64,000 nucleotides of DNA from Kosakonia sp. H02 (GCA_030704225.1 CP131915.1:2294001-2358000); one strand, 5' to 3'; shown: positions 33,797 through 41,924, counted from the stretch's first letter. The notes: generated by a model not told the origin, from the letters alone. Made by a program: numbers and translations.

Positions 33797-34159
33797 TTAT
33801 GCGCCGTATTTTTTCTGCCACGCCTGCACCAGGCGCTCGCCTAACTCTTCTTTGTCCATAAAGCCGAAGCCGAGCACGTTGCAGCCTTCGTTGATGGCGG
33901 TAACGCCTTCGTCAACGGAACGCATGCCGTATTTGGCTTTGTAGCCGTGTTTGTTCTGCGCGGTGATGGCACCTGCGCCGCCGCTGCCGCAAAACGAGAT
34001 GCCGAAGGTGGCGTTTTCTGCTTTCATCACATCGCCCAGCTTCATATCGGCTGCCACGCCCGGCACAACCACTGCGCGGCCACCGGCTTTTTCCACACCT
34101 GCCGCGACTTTCTGGCCTTTGCCCAGGCGGTCACCAATCACTACGGTAATCTGTTCCAT
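33797..34159 (-). CDS. SFCGS family glycine-rich protein
   Basis: A 120-residue cytosolic protein named for its conserved Ser-Phe-Cys-Gly-Ser motif, here at 55-59 with Cys57, followed by GGAGAITAQNKHGYKAKYGMRSVDEG. The N terminus (QITVVIGDRLGKGQKVAAGVEKAGG) looks like a beta-alpha Rossmann-like opening. A conserved Cys in a glycine-rich loop recalls the phosphocysteine of PTS EIIB proteins or a thiol active site, but no clear homology to EIIB is visible. AAGGAGC precedes the ATG; it starts 10 bases after the PRD gene. Confidence 0.85.
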   Translation of the reverse strand: MEQITVVIGDRLGKGQKVAAGVEKAGGRAVVVPGVAADMKLGDVMKAENATFGISFCGSGGAGAITAQNKHGYKAKYGMRSVDEGVTAINEGCNVLGFGFMDKEELGERLVQAWQKKYGA

Positions 34160-34169
34160 CGTTTGCTCC

Positions 34170-34508
34170 TTAAAGGTTGTCTTTCGCCACTTCGAAGTGC
34201 ACCGACAGTAGCCAGGCTTCTTCTTCCGGGAGGTTGCCAAATGCGGCCACTACGTCGTGGGCAAGGCGCATGGATTCTGGCGAGATCTCATCAAACAGGC
34301 TCGCGTCTACGTCCGGCAGCGGCTCGCCGGTCACTGACCGGTGCGCCATCGCGCGAACATGCGAAGTCAGCATCTGCTGCTGCACCGCGTTCGGCGTGAT
34401 GTTTTGATCGTGAAGTAAGGCGTAAACCTGCGTCAGCATGCGCTCCGCAAGAGTTGCCGTTTGCGCTGCCTGCGCGCCAGCGTCGTTTATTACCGCTCCG
34501 TTATTCAC
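34170..34508 (-). CDS. Free-standing PRD domain protein
   Basis: A 112-residue protein made essentially of one PTS regulation domain, with no DNA-binding part. Candidate phosphorylation sites are His50 (LTSHVRAMAHR), His84 and His104 (LLSVHFEVA). It is the first gene of the operon. The GTG start is chosen for length match with relatives; its ribosome site (GGGG) is weak and an internal ATG at 34439 is an alternative. It may tune the 636-residue activator or act as a phosphate sink, both unproven. Confidence 0.75.
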   Translation of the reverse strand: MNNGAVINDAGAQAAQTATLAERMLTQVYALLHDQNITPNAVQQQMLTSHVRAMAHRSVTGEPLPDVDASLFDEISPESMRLAHDVVAAFGNLPEEEAWLLSVHFEVAKDNL

Positions 34509-34576
34509 TCGTCGTACCCCGTTAATGGCTTCAGATTTACACTAACGGCGCAGGTTACAAGTTTGTAGCGAGGAGT

Positions 34577-34596
34577 TTTCCACTTCGAAGTGGAAA
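34577..34596. promoter_or_regulatory. 20-bp perfect palindrome upstream of the DUF operon
   Basis: TTTCCACTTC followed directly by its reverse complement GAAGTGGAAA. It sits 69 bases before the first start codon and is a strong candidate operator. The 12-base core CACTTCGAAGTG recurs at 34188-34199 near the 3' end of the PRD gene. Confidence 0.7.
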
Positions 34597-34609
34597 CGAA
34601 GAAGGCTTT

Positions 34610-34625
34610 AGTGATCTGCGCCACA
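34610..34625 (-). promoter_or_regulatory. Putative CRP site of the DUF operon
   Basis: On the minus strand TGTGG-cgcaga-TCACT matches 8 of 10 core positions of the CRP consensus TGTGA-N6-TCACA. It lies 13 bases upstream of the palindrome with respect to the operon, a sensible place for catabolite control. Confidence 0.45.
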
Positions 34626-34754
34626 GAATTCGGTAGCCCAGGGGTTTTTCACTGGTCAGCGGTCACAAATTTGCGGGAAAGACGCGGAAAACCGCGCCGT
34701 TAAAAGCACAAAAAAACGGAAAGCTGCGGTGAAAAAGTGTGAGGCCGATAAGGT

Positions 34755-35642
34755 TTACTTATCACTCAAAGCGCGCAGTAAAAAGTCGGTAAAAGACGAA
34801 ACCAGCGCAAGCTGCTGTTTACCAGGCAAGCGCAGTAAATGCATCGGCCTTGCGGGTGGCTGCCAGTCCGGCAGCACGCGGCACAAGCGCCCGGCATCGA
34901 TATCCGACTGCAAGGTGATGGCGGCATGTTGCACAATGCCCAGCCCGGATAACGCCGCCTGGCGTAGCGCTTCACCGGAATCGACCATCAGCCGGGGAGT
35001 CATTGCCACCTCTTGCGTACCCGTTGGCCCTTCCAGTTGCCAGCGGTGATCCGATCGCCACTGGCTGAAACTGATGCAGTGGTGCTGTTGCAGGTCAGCT
35101 GGCAGTTCAGGCATGCCCTGGCGGGCGAGGTAATCCGGCGAGGCGGCGAGGATCATGCGATAAGGCGCAAGGGGAATGGCGATCACGCCATCGTCATTGA
35201 GAGTACCCACGCGGATAGCCAGGTGAAAACGCTCTTCAATCAGCGAGACTTTGCGATTGCTGAGCACCATTTCGGCATCAACGCCGGGGTAGTGCTGCAA
35301 AAAACGCGACAGGATCGGCGTCAGCACATGTGTTCCCCACACCACCGGCGCGCTGATGCGCAGCACGCCGGCGACATTTTCATAAAGGTGGTTTGCCAGC
35401 CCGTCGGCTTCACGCACCGTGGCGAGGATTTGCAGGCCGTACTGGTAAAAACGCAGCCCCGCGTCCGTCAACCCCTGGCGGCGCGTGGTGCGGTGCAACA
35501 GCGTGCAGCCGGTTCGGCTTTCCAGTTCGCGCACATGTTTGCCAACCATCGCCGGGGTGAGGCCGAGTTTGTCGGCGGCAGCGCTAAAACTGCCGCAGGT
35601 GACGGTGTTAACAAACGATTCGACGCACTTCAGGTAGTCCAT
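34755..35642 (-). CDS. LysR-family regulator
   Basis: A 295-residue LysR-type regulator. The winged helix MDYLKCVESFVNTVTCGSFSAAADKLGLTPAMVGKHVRELESRTG is in the first 60 residues, then the effector domain. The start at 35642 gives the usual LysR N terminus; an 18-codon extension does not. It is divergent from a quinone oxidoreductase gene across 115 bases, the standard arrangement for a LysR regulator and its target. Inducer unknown. Confidence 0.9.
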   Translation of the reverse strand: MDYLKCVESFVNTVTCGSFSAAADKLGLTPAMVGKHVRELESRTGCTLLHRTTRRQGLTDAGLRFYQYGLQILATVREADGLANHLYENVAGVLRISAPVVWGTHVLTPILSRFLQHYPGVDAEMVLSNRKVSLIEERFHLAIRVGTLNDDGVIAIPLAPYRMILAASPDYLARQGMPELPADLQQHHCISFSQWRSDHRWQLEGPTGTQEVAMTPRLMVDSGEALRQAALSGLGIVQHAAITLQSDIDAGRLCRVLPDWQPPARPMHLLRLPGKQQLALVSSFTDFLLRALSDK

Positions 35643-35757
35643 AGTTTTATCCGCATTATAAATTTTGAGTATCAAATGAAGATAACAAATCGGCATTTAT
35701 CCGGCGTTGGCAAGGAGAAATAATCACCCCCATTATCGAAAGTGGGATTTTTACATC

Positions 35758-36717
35758 ATGCAATCGTTGGTTTTTGATGAGTTTGGACAGGCGGAGGTGC
35801 TCTGGCTTCGCGACAGCCCAACGCCTGAACCGGGTGCGGGAGAGTTGTTGGTGGAGATTTCCGCCGCCGGGCTGAATTTTGCCGATATCTACCGTCGCCA
35901 GGGGCGTTACCCGCTGGCAGGCGATGCCCCGTGGGTAGCGGGGTATGAAGGTGCGGGCCGGGTTGCCAGGGTGGGAGCCGGTGTTAGCGGCTGGCAGCCC
36001 GGCGATCGGGTCGGTTTTGCGGATGTGCCACGCGCCCATGCCAGCCATATTCTGCTGCCGGTGGAGCACGCTATCCGGCTGCCGGCCTGGTTAACCGACG
36101 CGCAGGCCGCATCGCTGCTGCTTCAGGGGCTGACTGCGGATTACCTGCTGCACGATGTTTTGCCGGTGACGCCGGGGATGCATGTCGCGGTGCTGGCGGG
36201 TGCAGGCGGCGTGGGAAGTTTGCTCACTCAGATGCTGGTGCATCACGGCGTGCATGTTTTCGCGGTGGCCTCCAGCCAGGCGAAACAGGCTGTCTGCCTG
36301 CGTAACGGTGCTGAAGAGGCGGTGGATTACGCTGGCTGGGCCGGGCGGCTACGCGCCTGGCATCGACCTGGGTGCGATATTGTGTTTGATTCTGTTGGCA
36401 GCACGCTGCTGCAAAGCCTGGCGAGCCTGAAGGATGGCGGTCGGGTGGTGTTGTTTGGTATGTCTGGCGGAACCATTCCGACGCTCGATCCCGCACAGTT
36501 TTTGCTGAAATCATCCGGTGTTATCGGGGCGGATTTATGGACGTATTTGACGTCACAGGAGGAACGCCAGCGGCGCGCAGATCGCCTTTTTGGGCTGGTG
36601 AAAACGGGGCATGTTGCGCTGCCAGCGGTCACCTCGTTTCCGCTGTGTCGCGGCAAAGAGGCGCATAATCTATTAGAAAACAGATTGTTTAGCGGGAAGG
36701 TGGTGTTGATTCCGTAG
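35758..36717 (+). CDS. Zinc-less MDR-type quinone oxidoreductase
   Basis: A 319-residue medium-chain reductase of the QOR/zeta-crystallin type: N-terminal GroES-like fold with GLNFADIYRRQGRYPL, then a Rossmann domain with the NADPH motif AGAGGVGSLLTQM and YDxxG-like DIVFDSVGS. The zinc ligands of alcohol dehydrogenases are absent. Predicted to reduce quinones or alpha,beta-unsaturated carbonyls with NADPH. Start at 35758 aligns with family N termini. Confidence 0.88.
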   Translation: MQSLVFDEFGQAEVLWLRDSPTPEPGAGELLVEISAAGLNFADIYRRQGRYPLAGDAPWVAGYEGAGRVARVGAGVSGWQPGDRVGFADVPRAHASHILLPVEHAIRLPAWLTDAQAASLLLQGLTADYLLHDVLPVTPGMHVAVLAGAGGVGSLLTQMLVHHGVHVFAVASSQAKQAVCLRNGAEEAVDYAGWAGRLRAWHRPGCDIVFDSVGSTLLQSLASLKDGGRVVLFGMSGGTIPTLDPAQFLLKSSGVIGADLWTYLTSQEERQRRADRLFGLVKTGHVALPAVTSFPLCRGKEAHNLLENRLFSGKVVLIP

Positions 36718-36743
36718 GCCCGGTAAGCGCAGCGCCACCGGGC
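36714..36743. repeat. Single REP unit
   Basis: GTAGGCCCGGTAAGCGCAGC then GCCACCGGGC, overlapping the last codon of the oxidoreductase gene. It separates that gene from convergent cybC. Confidence 0.75.
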
Positions 36744-36758
36744 ATTCGGGACGAGGGA

Positions 36759-37145
36759 TTAACGGTATTTCTTGTGGTACGTGTTGCGGGTGGTGGCGAA
36801 ATCTTTTGCCGCCGCCTGCGCCTCTTTCACTTTGCCTTCGTTCGCCAGCTTCAGTGCGCCGTCGATTTGCCCGACCAAGATAACTAAACCGTGGCGGAAG
36901 TCCTTCATTTCGGGGCTGTCCGGCGCTTTATCTTCCAGCTTCGGCGGCGTGGCTTTTTGCGCATCCAGCGCGGCGGTACGCATGTTGGTTAAGGCATCTT
37001 TCATCTCAGAAGCGTCGTTCGTTTTCTGCACCACTTTGAGATTGTCATTCAGGGTATCCATATCATCTTCAAGATCGGCGGCGAACACCGCCGACCCAAC
37101 AAATAACGACGACACGGCAAGGATCGCTAACAGGTTTTTACGCAT
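36759..37145 (-). CDS. cybC: Cytochrome b562
   Basis: Periplasmic four-helix-bundle electron carrier. The 128-residue precursor has a 22-residue signal peptide (MRKNLLAILAVSSLFVGSAVFA). In the mature chain Met7 (ADLEDDM) and His102 (NTYHKKYR) are the axial haem ligands, both present. Closely matches E. coli CybC. It sits next to pmbA as in E. coli, but its other neighbour there, nrdG, is here more than 18 kb away. Confidence 0.97.
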   Translation of the reverse strand: MRKNLLAILAVSSLFVGSAVFAADLEDDMDTLNDNLKVVQKTNDASEMKDALTNMRTAALDAQKATPPKLEDKAPDSPEMKDFRHGLVILVGQIDGALKLANEGKVKEAQAAAKDFATTRNTYHKKYR

Positions 37146-37201
37146 TGCTCAGTTCCTTTTTTATTATTCACGCTTAAGGCGCCGGTCTTTGCGCCACGGA
37201 G

Positions 37202-38554
37202 TTATTGTCCGGCGATTTTCATCTCCGGGAGTAACACTGAACCACACTGAATATTGCTACGTTGTTCGATATCGTCACCAACGGTAACGATATTACGCCA
37301 CATCTCTTTCAAATTTCCTGCAATGGTAATTTCGCTCACCGGATACTGGATTTCACCGTTTTCCACCCAGAAACCCGACGCGCCGCGCGAATAATCCCCG
37401 GTGATACCGCTCACGCCCTGCCCCATCAATTCGGTGACCACAAGGCCCGTGCCCATCTCTTTCAACATTTGCTCAAAGCCGAGGCCGCGCCCGGCGATAC
37501 GCCAGTTGTGAATGCCACCTGCGTGACCGGTGCTTTTCAGACCCAGTTTGCGCGCTGAATAGTTGGTCAGCAGCCACTGCATCAACACGCCATCTTTCAC
37601 GATGTCACGGCGTTCAGTACGCACGCCTTCGCTGTCGAACGGCGTGGACGCCAGCCCTTTGCGCAGGTGCGGATGCTCTTCAATGGTCAGCCACTCCGGC
37701 AGGATCTGTTTGCCGAGGTAATCCAGCAGGAAAGTCGATTTGCGATAGACCGCGCCGCCCGCAATGGCGCCAACCAGATGACCAAACAGCCCGGTCGCGA
37801 CTTCGCTGGCAAAAATCACCGGCGCTTTCATGGTTGATAATTTACGCGGCGACAGGCGTGACAGCGTGCGGCGCGCGCACTCTTCACCCACCCACTCCGG
37901 CGTTTTTAACTCATTGATATCGCGACTGATGGTGTAAGCGTAATCGCGCTCCATATCGCCATTTTCTTCGGCGATCACGCAGCTCGAAAGCGAATGACGG
38001 GAAGAGCAGTAGCTTTGCAGCATACCGTGGCTGTTACCGAAGACTTTGATGCCGTAATGGCTGTTAAAGCTGCCGCCTTCGGTGTTATTGATGCGTTTGT
38101 CGGCTTTCAGCGCCGCCTGTTCTGCGCGCGCCGCCCATTCTATGGCTTCATCCGGCGTTACTTCCGCCGGGTGGAAAAGATCGAGATCCGGTGCGTCAAA
38201 GGCCAGCAGCTCTTTTTCAGCGACACCGGCGTAAGGATCCGGCGAGGTGTAACGCGCAATATCCAGCGCCGCCTGCACCGTGCGGGCAATCGCTTCCGGG
38301 CTGAGATCGGTAGATGAGGCGCTGCCTTTACGGTTCTGGTGATAAACCGTGATGCCAAGCGCACCATCGCTGTTAAATTCGACATTCTCCACTTCACCGT
38401 AACGGGTACTGACGCCGATGCCGGTCGTTTTGCTGACCGCCACTTCCGCACCGTCCGCTTTGCCCGAAGCCAGCTCAAGCGCAGTAGAAACCGCGTCTTC
38501 CAGAACTTTGCGTTGTTGTGCCACTTGTGTGATTACTTTCATCGCGAATGCCAT
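37202..38554 (-). CDS. pmbA: Metalloprotease PmbA/TldE
   Basis: Partner of TldD in a heterodimeric cytosolic protease that trims modified peptides such as microcin B17 precursor and acts on CcdA. The 450-residue product equals E. coli PmbA in length and sequence, including VSTRYGEVENVEFNSDGALGITVYHQ, GGSFNSHYG, GHLVGAIAGGAVYRKSTFL and GVSGITGDYSRGASGFWVENGE. TldE lacks its own zinc motif. The first Met is MAFAMKV at 38554; a long upstream extension on this strand is a shadow of darP. Divergent from darP. Confidence 0.97.
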   Translation of the reverse strand: MAFAMKVITQVAQQRKVLEDAVSTALELASGKADGAEVAVSKTTGIGVSTRYGEVENVEFNSDGALGITVYHQNRKGSASSTDLSPEAIARTVQAALDIARYTSPDPYAGVAEKELLAFDAPDLDLFHPAEVTPDEAIEWAARAEQAALKADKRINNTEGGSFNSHYGIKVFGNSHGMLQSYCSSRHSLSSCVIAEENGDMERDYAYTISRDINELKTPEWVGEECARRTLSRLSPRKLSTMKAPVIFASEVATGLFGHLVGAIAGGAVYRKSTFLLDYLGKQILPEWLTIEEHPHLRKGLASTPFDSEGVRTERRDIVKDGVLMQWLLTNYSARKLGLKSTGHAGGIHNWRIAGRGLGFEQMLKEMGTGLVVTELMGQGVSGITGDYSRGASGFWVENGEIQYPVSEITIAGNLKEMWRNIVTVGDDIEQRSNIQCGSVLLPEMKIAGQ

Positions 38555-38648
38555 AATTAAGGGAGAGAATCTTTGAAGTCTAACAGAGAACCGTTTTTCA
38601 GTGCGCGCCTTAACTGGTAACATTAGCCTCTTTTTTAAGGAGCCTGAG

Positions 38649-39203
38649 ATGACAAAGCAGCCCGACGACTGGCTCGACGACGTGCCCGGTGATGAGAGTG
38701 AAGACGAAGATGATGAGATTATCTGGGTCAGTAAAAGTGAAATTAAGCGCGATGCTGAAGAGTTAAAGCAGCTTGGCGCAGAAATGGTAGACCTGGGTAA
38801 AAACGCGCTGGATAAGCTCCCGCTCGACCAGGATCTGCGCGACGCCATTGAACTGGCGCAGCGCATCAAAAAAGAGGGTCGCCGCCGTCAGTTGCAGTTG
38901 ATCGGTAAAATGCTGCGTCAGCGCGATGTCGATCCGATCCGCCAGGCGCTGGACAAGCTGAAAAACCGCCACAACCAGCAGGTCGCGTTTTTCCACAAAC
39001 TGGAACAACTGCGCGATCGCCTGATTGAAGAAGGTGATGACGCGATACCGGACGTGCTGAATCTGTGGCCGAACGCCGATCGTCAGCAATTACGTTCGCT
39101 TATCCGCAACGCTAAAAAAGAGAAAGAGACCAACAAACCGCCTAAAACCGCGCGTTTGATTTTCCAGTATCTGCGTGACCTCGCCGAAAGTAGCGAAAGC
39201 TGA
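38649..39203 (+). CDS. darP: Ribosome-associated protein DarP (YjgA)
   Basis: A 184-residue basic/acidic alpha-helical protein that associates with 50S precursors and helps maturation of the peptidyl-transferase centre. It starts with the acidic tail MTKQPDDWLDDVPGDESEDEDDE, followed by conserved helices RRRQLQLIGKMLRQRDVDPIRQALDKLKNRHNQQ. Matches E. coli YjgA nearly throughout. AAGGAG precedes the start; a strong terminator follows. Confidence 0.97.
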   Translation: MTKQPDDWLDDVPGDESEDEDDEIIWVSKSEIKRDAEELKQLGAEMVDLGKNALDKLPLDQDLRDAIELAQRIKKEGRRRQLQLIGKMLRQRDVDPIRQALDKLKNRHNQQVAFFHKLEQLRDRLIEEGDDAIPDVLNLWPNADRQQLRSLIRNAKKEKETNKPPKTARLIFQYLRDLAESSES

Positions 39204-39254
39204 TTCGCGCGTAACGCTCTCTGCATAACGAAGCGTTCTTCTTACTGATAAATA

Positions 39255-39287
39255 AACCGCGCCGGTTTCCCGGTCGCGGTTTTTTTT
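39255..39287 (+). terminator. Terminator after darP
   Basis: AACCGCGCCGG pairs with CCGGTCGCGGTT (one bulged T) around a short loop, followed by eight T residues ending at 39287. It stands between the convergent genes darP and mpl. Confidence 0.88.
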
Positions 39288-39299
39288 ATCTCGCGGTAA

Positions 39300-40682
39300 T
39301 TACAGGCTTTCTGCGGCGAGCTGCGCTTTTTTGGCTAAACCGTCGAGCAGCTTCTGGTGGATGCCACCAAAACCGCCGTTGCTCATCACCAGAATGTGAT
39401 CGCCCGGCTGCGCGCTTTTGACAATCAAGTCTGCCAGCGTATCGACATCCGCGCTCCAGTGCGCAGGCTGAATGCAGGCTTCCGCCACTTCAGCAACCTG
39501 CCACGGAATATGCTGCGGTTGCAGCAGGAACACTTCATCGGCACGGCCCAGCGACGGAGCCAGATCGTCTTTGCAGATGCCCATTTTCATGGTGTTCGAA
39601 CGCGGCTCCAGCACGGCGATGATTTTCGCGGTGCCGCCCACTTTCCCGCGCAGCGCGGCAAGCGTTGCGAGGATCGCCGTCGGGTGATGCGCGAAATCGT
39701 CATACACCGTCACGCCGTTCGCTTCACCGCGCAGTTCCAGACGGCGGCGGGCGTTAATAAACGAACCCAGCGCGTTCGCCGCATCTGCCGGAGTGACGCC
39801 AACATGGCGCGCGGCAGCAATCGCCATCAGGCCATTGTGCATGTTGTGCTCGCCAACCAGCCCCCAGTTCACCTGGCCGACACATTCACCGTCGAGCCAC
39901 ACTTCCCAACTGGACGCGTCGGTACTGAGCTTTTTCGCCTGCCAGTGACCCTGTTCGCCTACCAGTTCCTGCTCGCTCCAGCAGCCCATCGCCATCGTCT
40001 GTTTCAGGTTGATGTCGCTTTCCGGCCAGATGATTTTCCCCTGTCCCGGCACGATACGCACCAGGTGGTGGAACTGTTTCTGAATCGCTTTCAGGTCGTC
40101 AAAAATATCCGCGTGATCAAACTCAAGGTTATTGAGGATCAGGGTGCGCGGGCAGTAATGGACGAATTTGGAACGCTTGTCGAAGAAGGCGCAATCATAT
40201 TCATCGGCTTCGATAACGAAAAAGGGGCTGTCGCCCAGACGCGCGGAAACGTCAAAATTACCCGGCACGCCGCCGATCACAAAACCCGGTTTGTAACCGC
40301 AGGCTTCGAGGATCCAGGTCGTCATACCCGCCGTGGTGGTCTTGCCGTGCGTACCGGCAACCGCCACAACCCAGCGGTCGCGCAGCACAAAGTCATGCAG
40401 CCATTGCGGGCCGGACATAAACGGAATGTTTTTCTCCAGCACCGCTTCCACGCAGGGATTTCCACGGGTCATCGCATTGCCGATAATCACCAGATCCGGC
40501 GCGGGATCAAGCTGGCTTGCGTCATATCCTTGAATTAAATCAATGCCTTGCTTTTCAAGCAACGTGCTCATCGGCGGATAAACATTGGCGTCAGAGCCCG
40601 TTACCTGGTGACCCAGCGAGCGCGCCAGCATTGCCAGCCCGCCCATAAAAGTGCCACAAATCCCCAATATATGAATGCGCAT
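39300..40682 (-). CDS. mpl: UDP-MurNAc:L-Ala-gamma-D-Glu-meso-DAP ligase Mpl
   Basis: Peptidoglycan recycling ligase that attaches the recovered tripeptide to UDP-MurNAc. The 460-residue Mur-ligase has the N-terminal Rossmann domain (HILGICGTFMGGLAMLAR), the ATP loop AGTHGKTTT, central NNLEFDHADIF, and the C-terminal domain with YDDFAHHPTAI and LEPRSNTMK. Three residues longer than E. coli Mpl at the C terminus. Divergent from fbp. Confidence 0.97.
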   Translation of the reverse strand: MRIHILGICGTFMGGLAMLARSLGHQVTGSDANVYPPMSTLLEKQGIDLIQGYDASQLDPAPDLVIIGNAMTRGNPCVEAVLEKNIPFMSGPQWLHDFVLRDRWVVAVAGTHGKTTTAGMTTWILEACGYKPGFVIGGVPGNFDVSARLGDSPFFVIEADEYDCAFFDKRSKFVHYCPRTLILNNLEFDHADIFDDLKAIQKQFHHLVRIVPGQGKIIWPESDINLKQTMAMGCWSEQELVGEQGHWQAKKLSTDASSWEVWLDGECVGQVNWGLVGEHNMHNGLMAIAAARHVGVTPADAANALGSFINARRRLELRGEANGVTVYDDFAHHPTAILATLAALRGKVGGTAKIIAVLEPRSNTMKMGICKDDLAPSLGRADEVFLLQPQHIPWQVAEVAEACIQPAHWSADVDTLADLIVKSAQPGDHILVMSNGGFGGIHQKLLDGLAKKAQLAAESL

Positions 40683-40925
40683 ACGTCATTATCCTTGCCT
40701 AAACTGGCGCACATTTTACGCATATGTTTCCCGTCTGAGAAATGCATTTCAGGATAATCCGTATGTTGCTGGCGCGATTCACCTGTGCGCGAAGTTTTGA
40801 ATCTTTGTTAGTATTGTTGCAAGTCCGCCGCGTTTTCGTTTGCGAAAGCTCTGGTTGTTACCAGCAAGCTGAAAACCACAGGCTAAGATCGCTTTACTCC
40901 ATATAAAAAATGCAGGGAAAGTGTT

Positions 40926-41924
40926 ATGAAAACGTTAGGTGAATTTATTGTCGAAAAGCAGCATGATTTCTCGCATGCAACGGGTGAACTCACTGCTTTG
41001 CTGTCGGCAATAAAACTGGGTGCCAAGATCATCCATCGCGATATCAATAAGGCCGGTCTGGTCGATATCCTGGGTGCCAGCGGTGCTGAGAACGTGCAAG
41101 GTGAAGTGCAGCAGAAACTCGATCTGTTTGCGAACGAAAAACTGAAATCCGCCCTTCGCGCCCGCGATATTGTGGCCGGTATCGCCTCTGAAGAAGAAGA
41201 TGAAATTGTCGTTTTCGAAGGGTGCGAACACGCCAAATACGTGGTGCTGATGGATCCGCTGGATGGCTCCTCTAACATCGACGTTAACGTTTCTGTCGGG
41301 ACGATTTTCTCCATCTATCGCCGCGTGACGCCTGTTGGCACACGAGTAACCGAAGAAGATTTCCTGCAACCCGGTAACAAACAGGTTGCTGCCGGTTATG
41401 TGGTTTATGGTTCATCCACCATGCTGGTTTACACCACTGGCTGCGGCGTTCATGCCTTTACTTACGATCCGTCACTTGGTGTTTTCTGCCTGAGCCAGGA
41501 GCGTATGCGCTTCCCGGAGCGCGGCTACACGTACTCCATCAACGAAGGCAACTACATTAAATTCCCGCAGGGCGTGAAGAAATACCTGAAGTTCTGTCAG
41601 GAGGAAGATAAGGCGACGCTGCGGCCTTATACCACGCGCTACATCGGTTCGCTGGTGGCGGATTTCCACCGTAACTTATTGAAAGGCGGGATTTACCTCT
41701 ACCCGAGCACCGCAAGTCACCCGCAAGGTAAACTGCGTTTGCTGTACGAGTGCAATCCGATGGCGTTCCTTGCGGAACAGGCCGGCGGTAAAGCAAGCGA
41801 CGGGAAAGAGCGGATTCTGGATATCCAGCCGGAGAGTCTGCACCAGCGCCGCCCGTTCTTTGTCGGCAATGAGCATATGGTGGAAGACGTCGAACGTTTT
41901 CTGCGTGAGTTCCCGGATGCGTAA
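40926..41924 (+). CDS. fbp: Fructose-1,6-bisphosphatase class I
   Basis: Gluconeogenic phosphatase giving fructose 6-phosphate, AMP-inhibited. The 332-residue protein has the E. coli length; metal-binding EEDE and DPLDGSSNID are present, as are YGSSTMLVYTT and the C-terminal substrate loop KGGIYLYPSTASHPQGKLRLLYECNPMAFLAEQAGG. CAGGGAAAG precedes the ATG. The 243-base gap to divergent mpl shows no gene. Confidence 0.98.
   Translation: MKTLGEFIVEKQHDFSHATGELTALLSAIKLGAKIIHRDINKAGLVDILGASGAENVQGEVQQKLDLFANEKLKSALRARDIVAGIASEEEDEIVVFEGCEHAKYVVLMDPLDGSSNIDVNVSVGTIFSIYRRVTPVGTRVTEEDFLQPGNKQVAAGYVVYGSSTMLVYTTGCGVHAFTYDPSLGVFCLSQERMRFPERGYTYSINEGNYIKFPQGVKKYLKFCQEEDKATLRPYTTRYIGSLVADFHRNLLKGGIYLYPSTASHPQGKLRLLYECNPMAFLAEQAGGKASDGKERILDIQPESLHQRRPFFVGNEHMVEDVERFLREFPDA

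Noticed and set aside
38555..38869. 105-codon N-terminal extension of pmbA
   Set aside because: It is antisense to darP and Ser-rich; the E. coli protein starts exactly at the internal MAFAMKV.
39357..40538. 393-codon ORF on the plus strand across mpl
   Set aside because: Antisense shadow of mpl, with no recognisable motif; mpl matches a known enzyme throughout.
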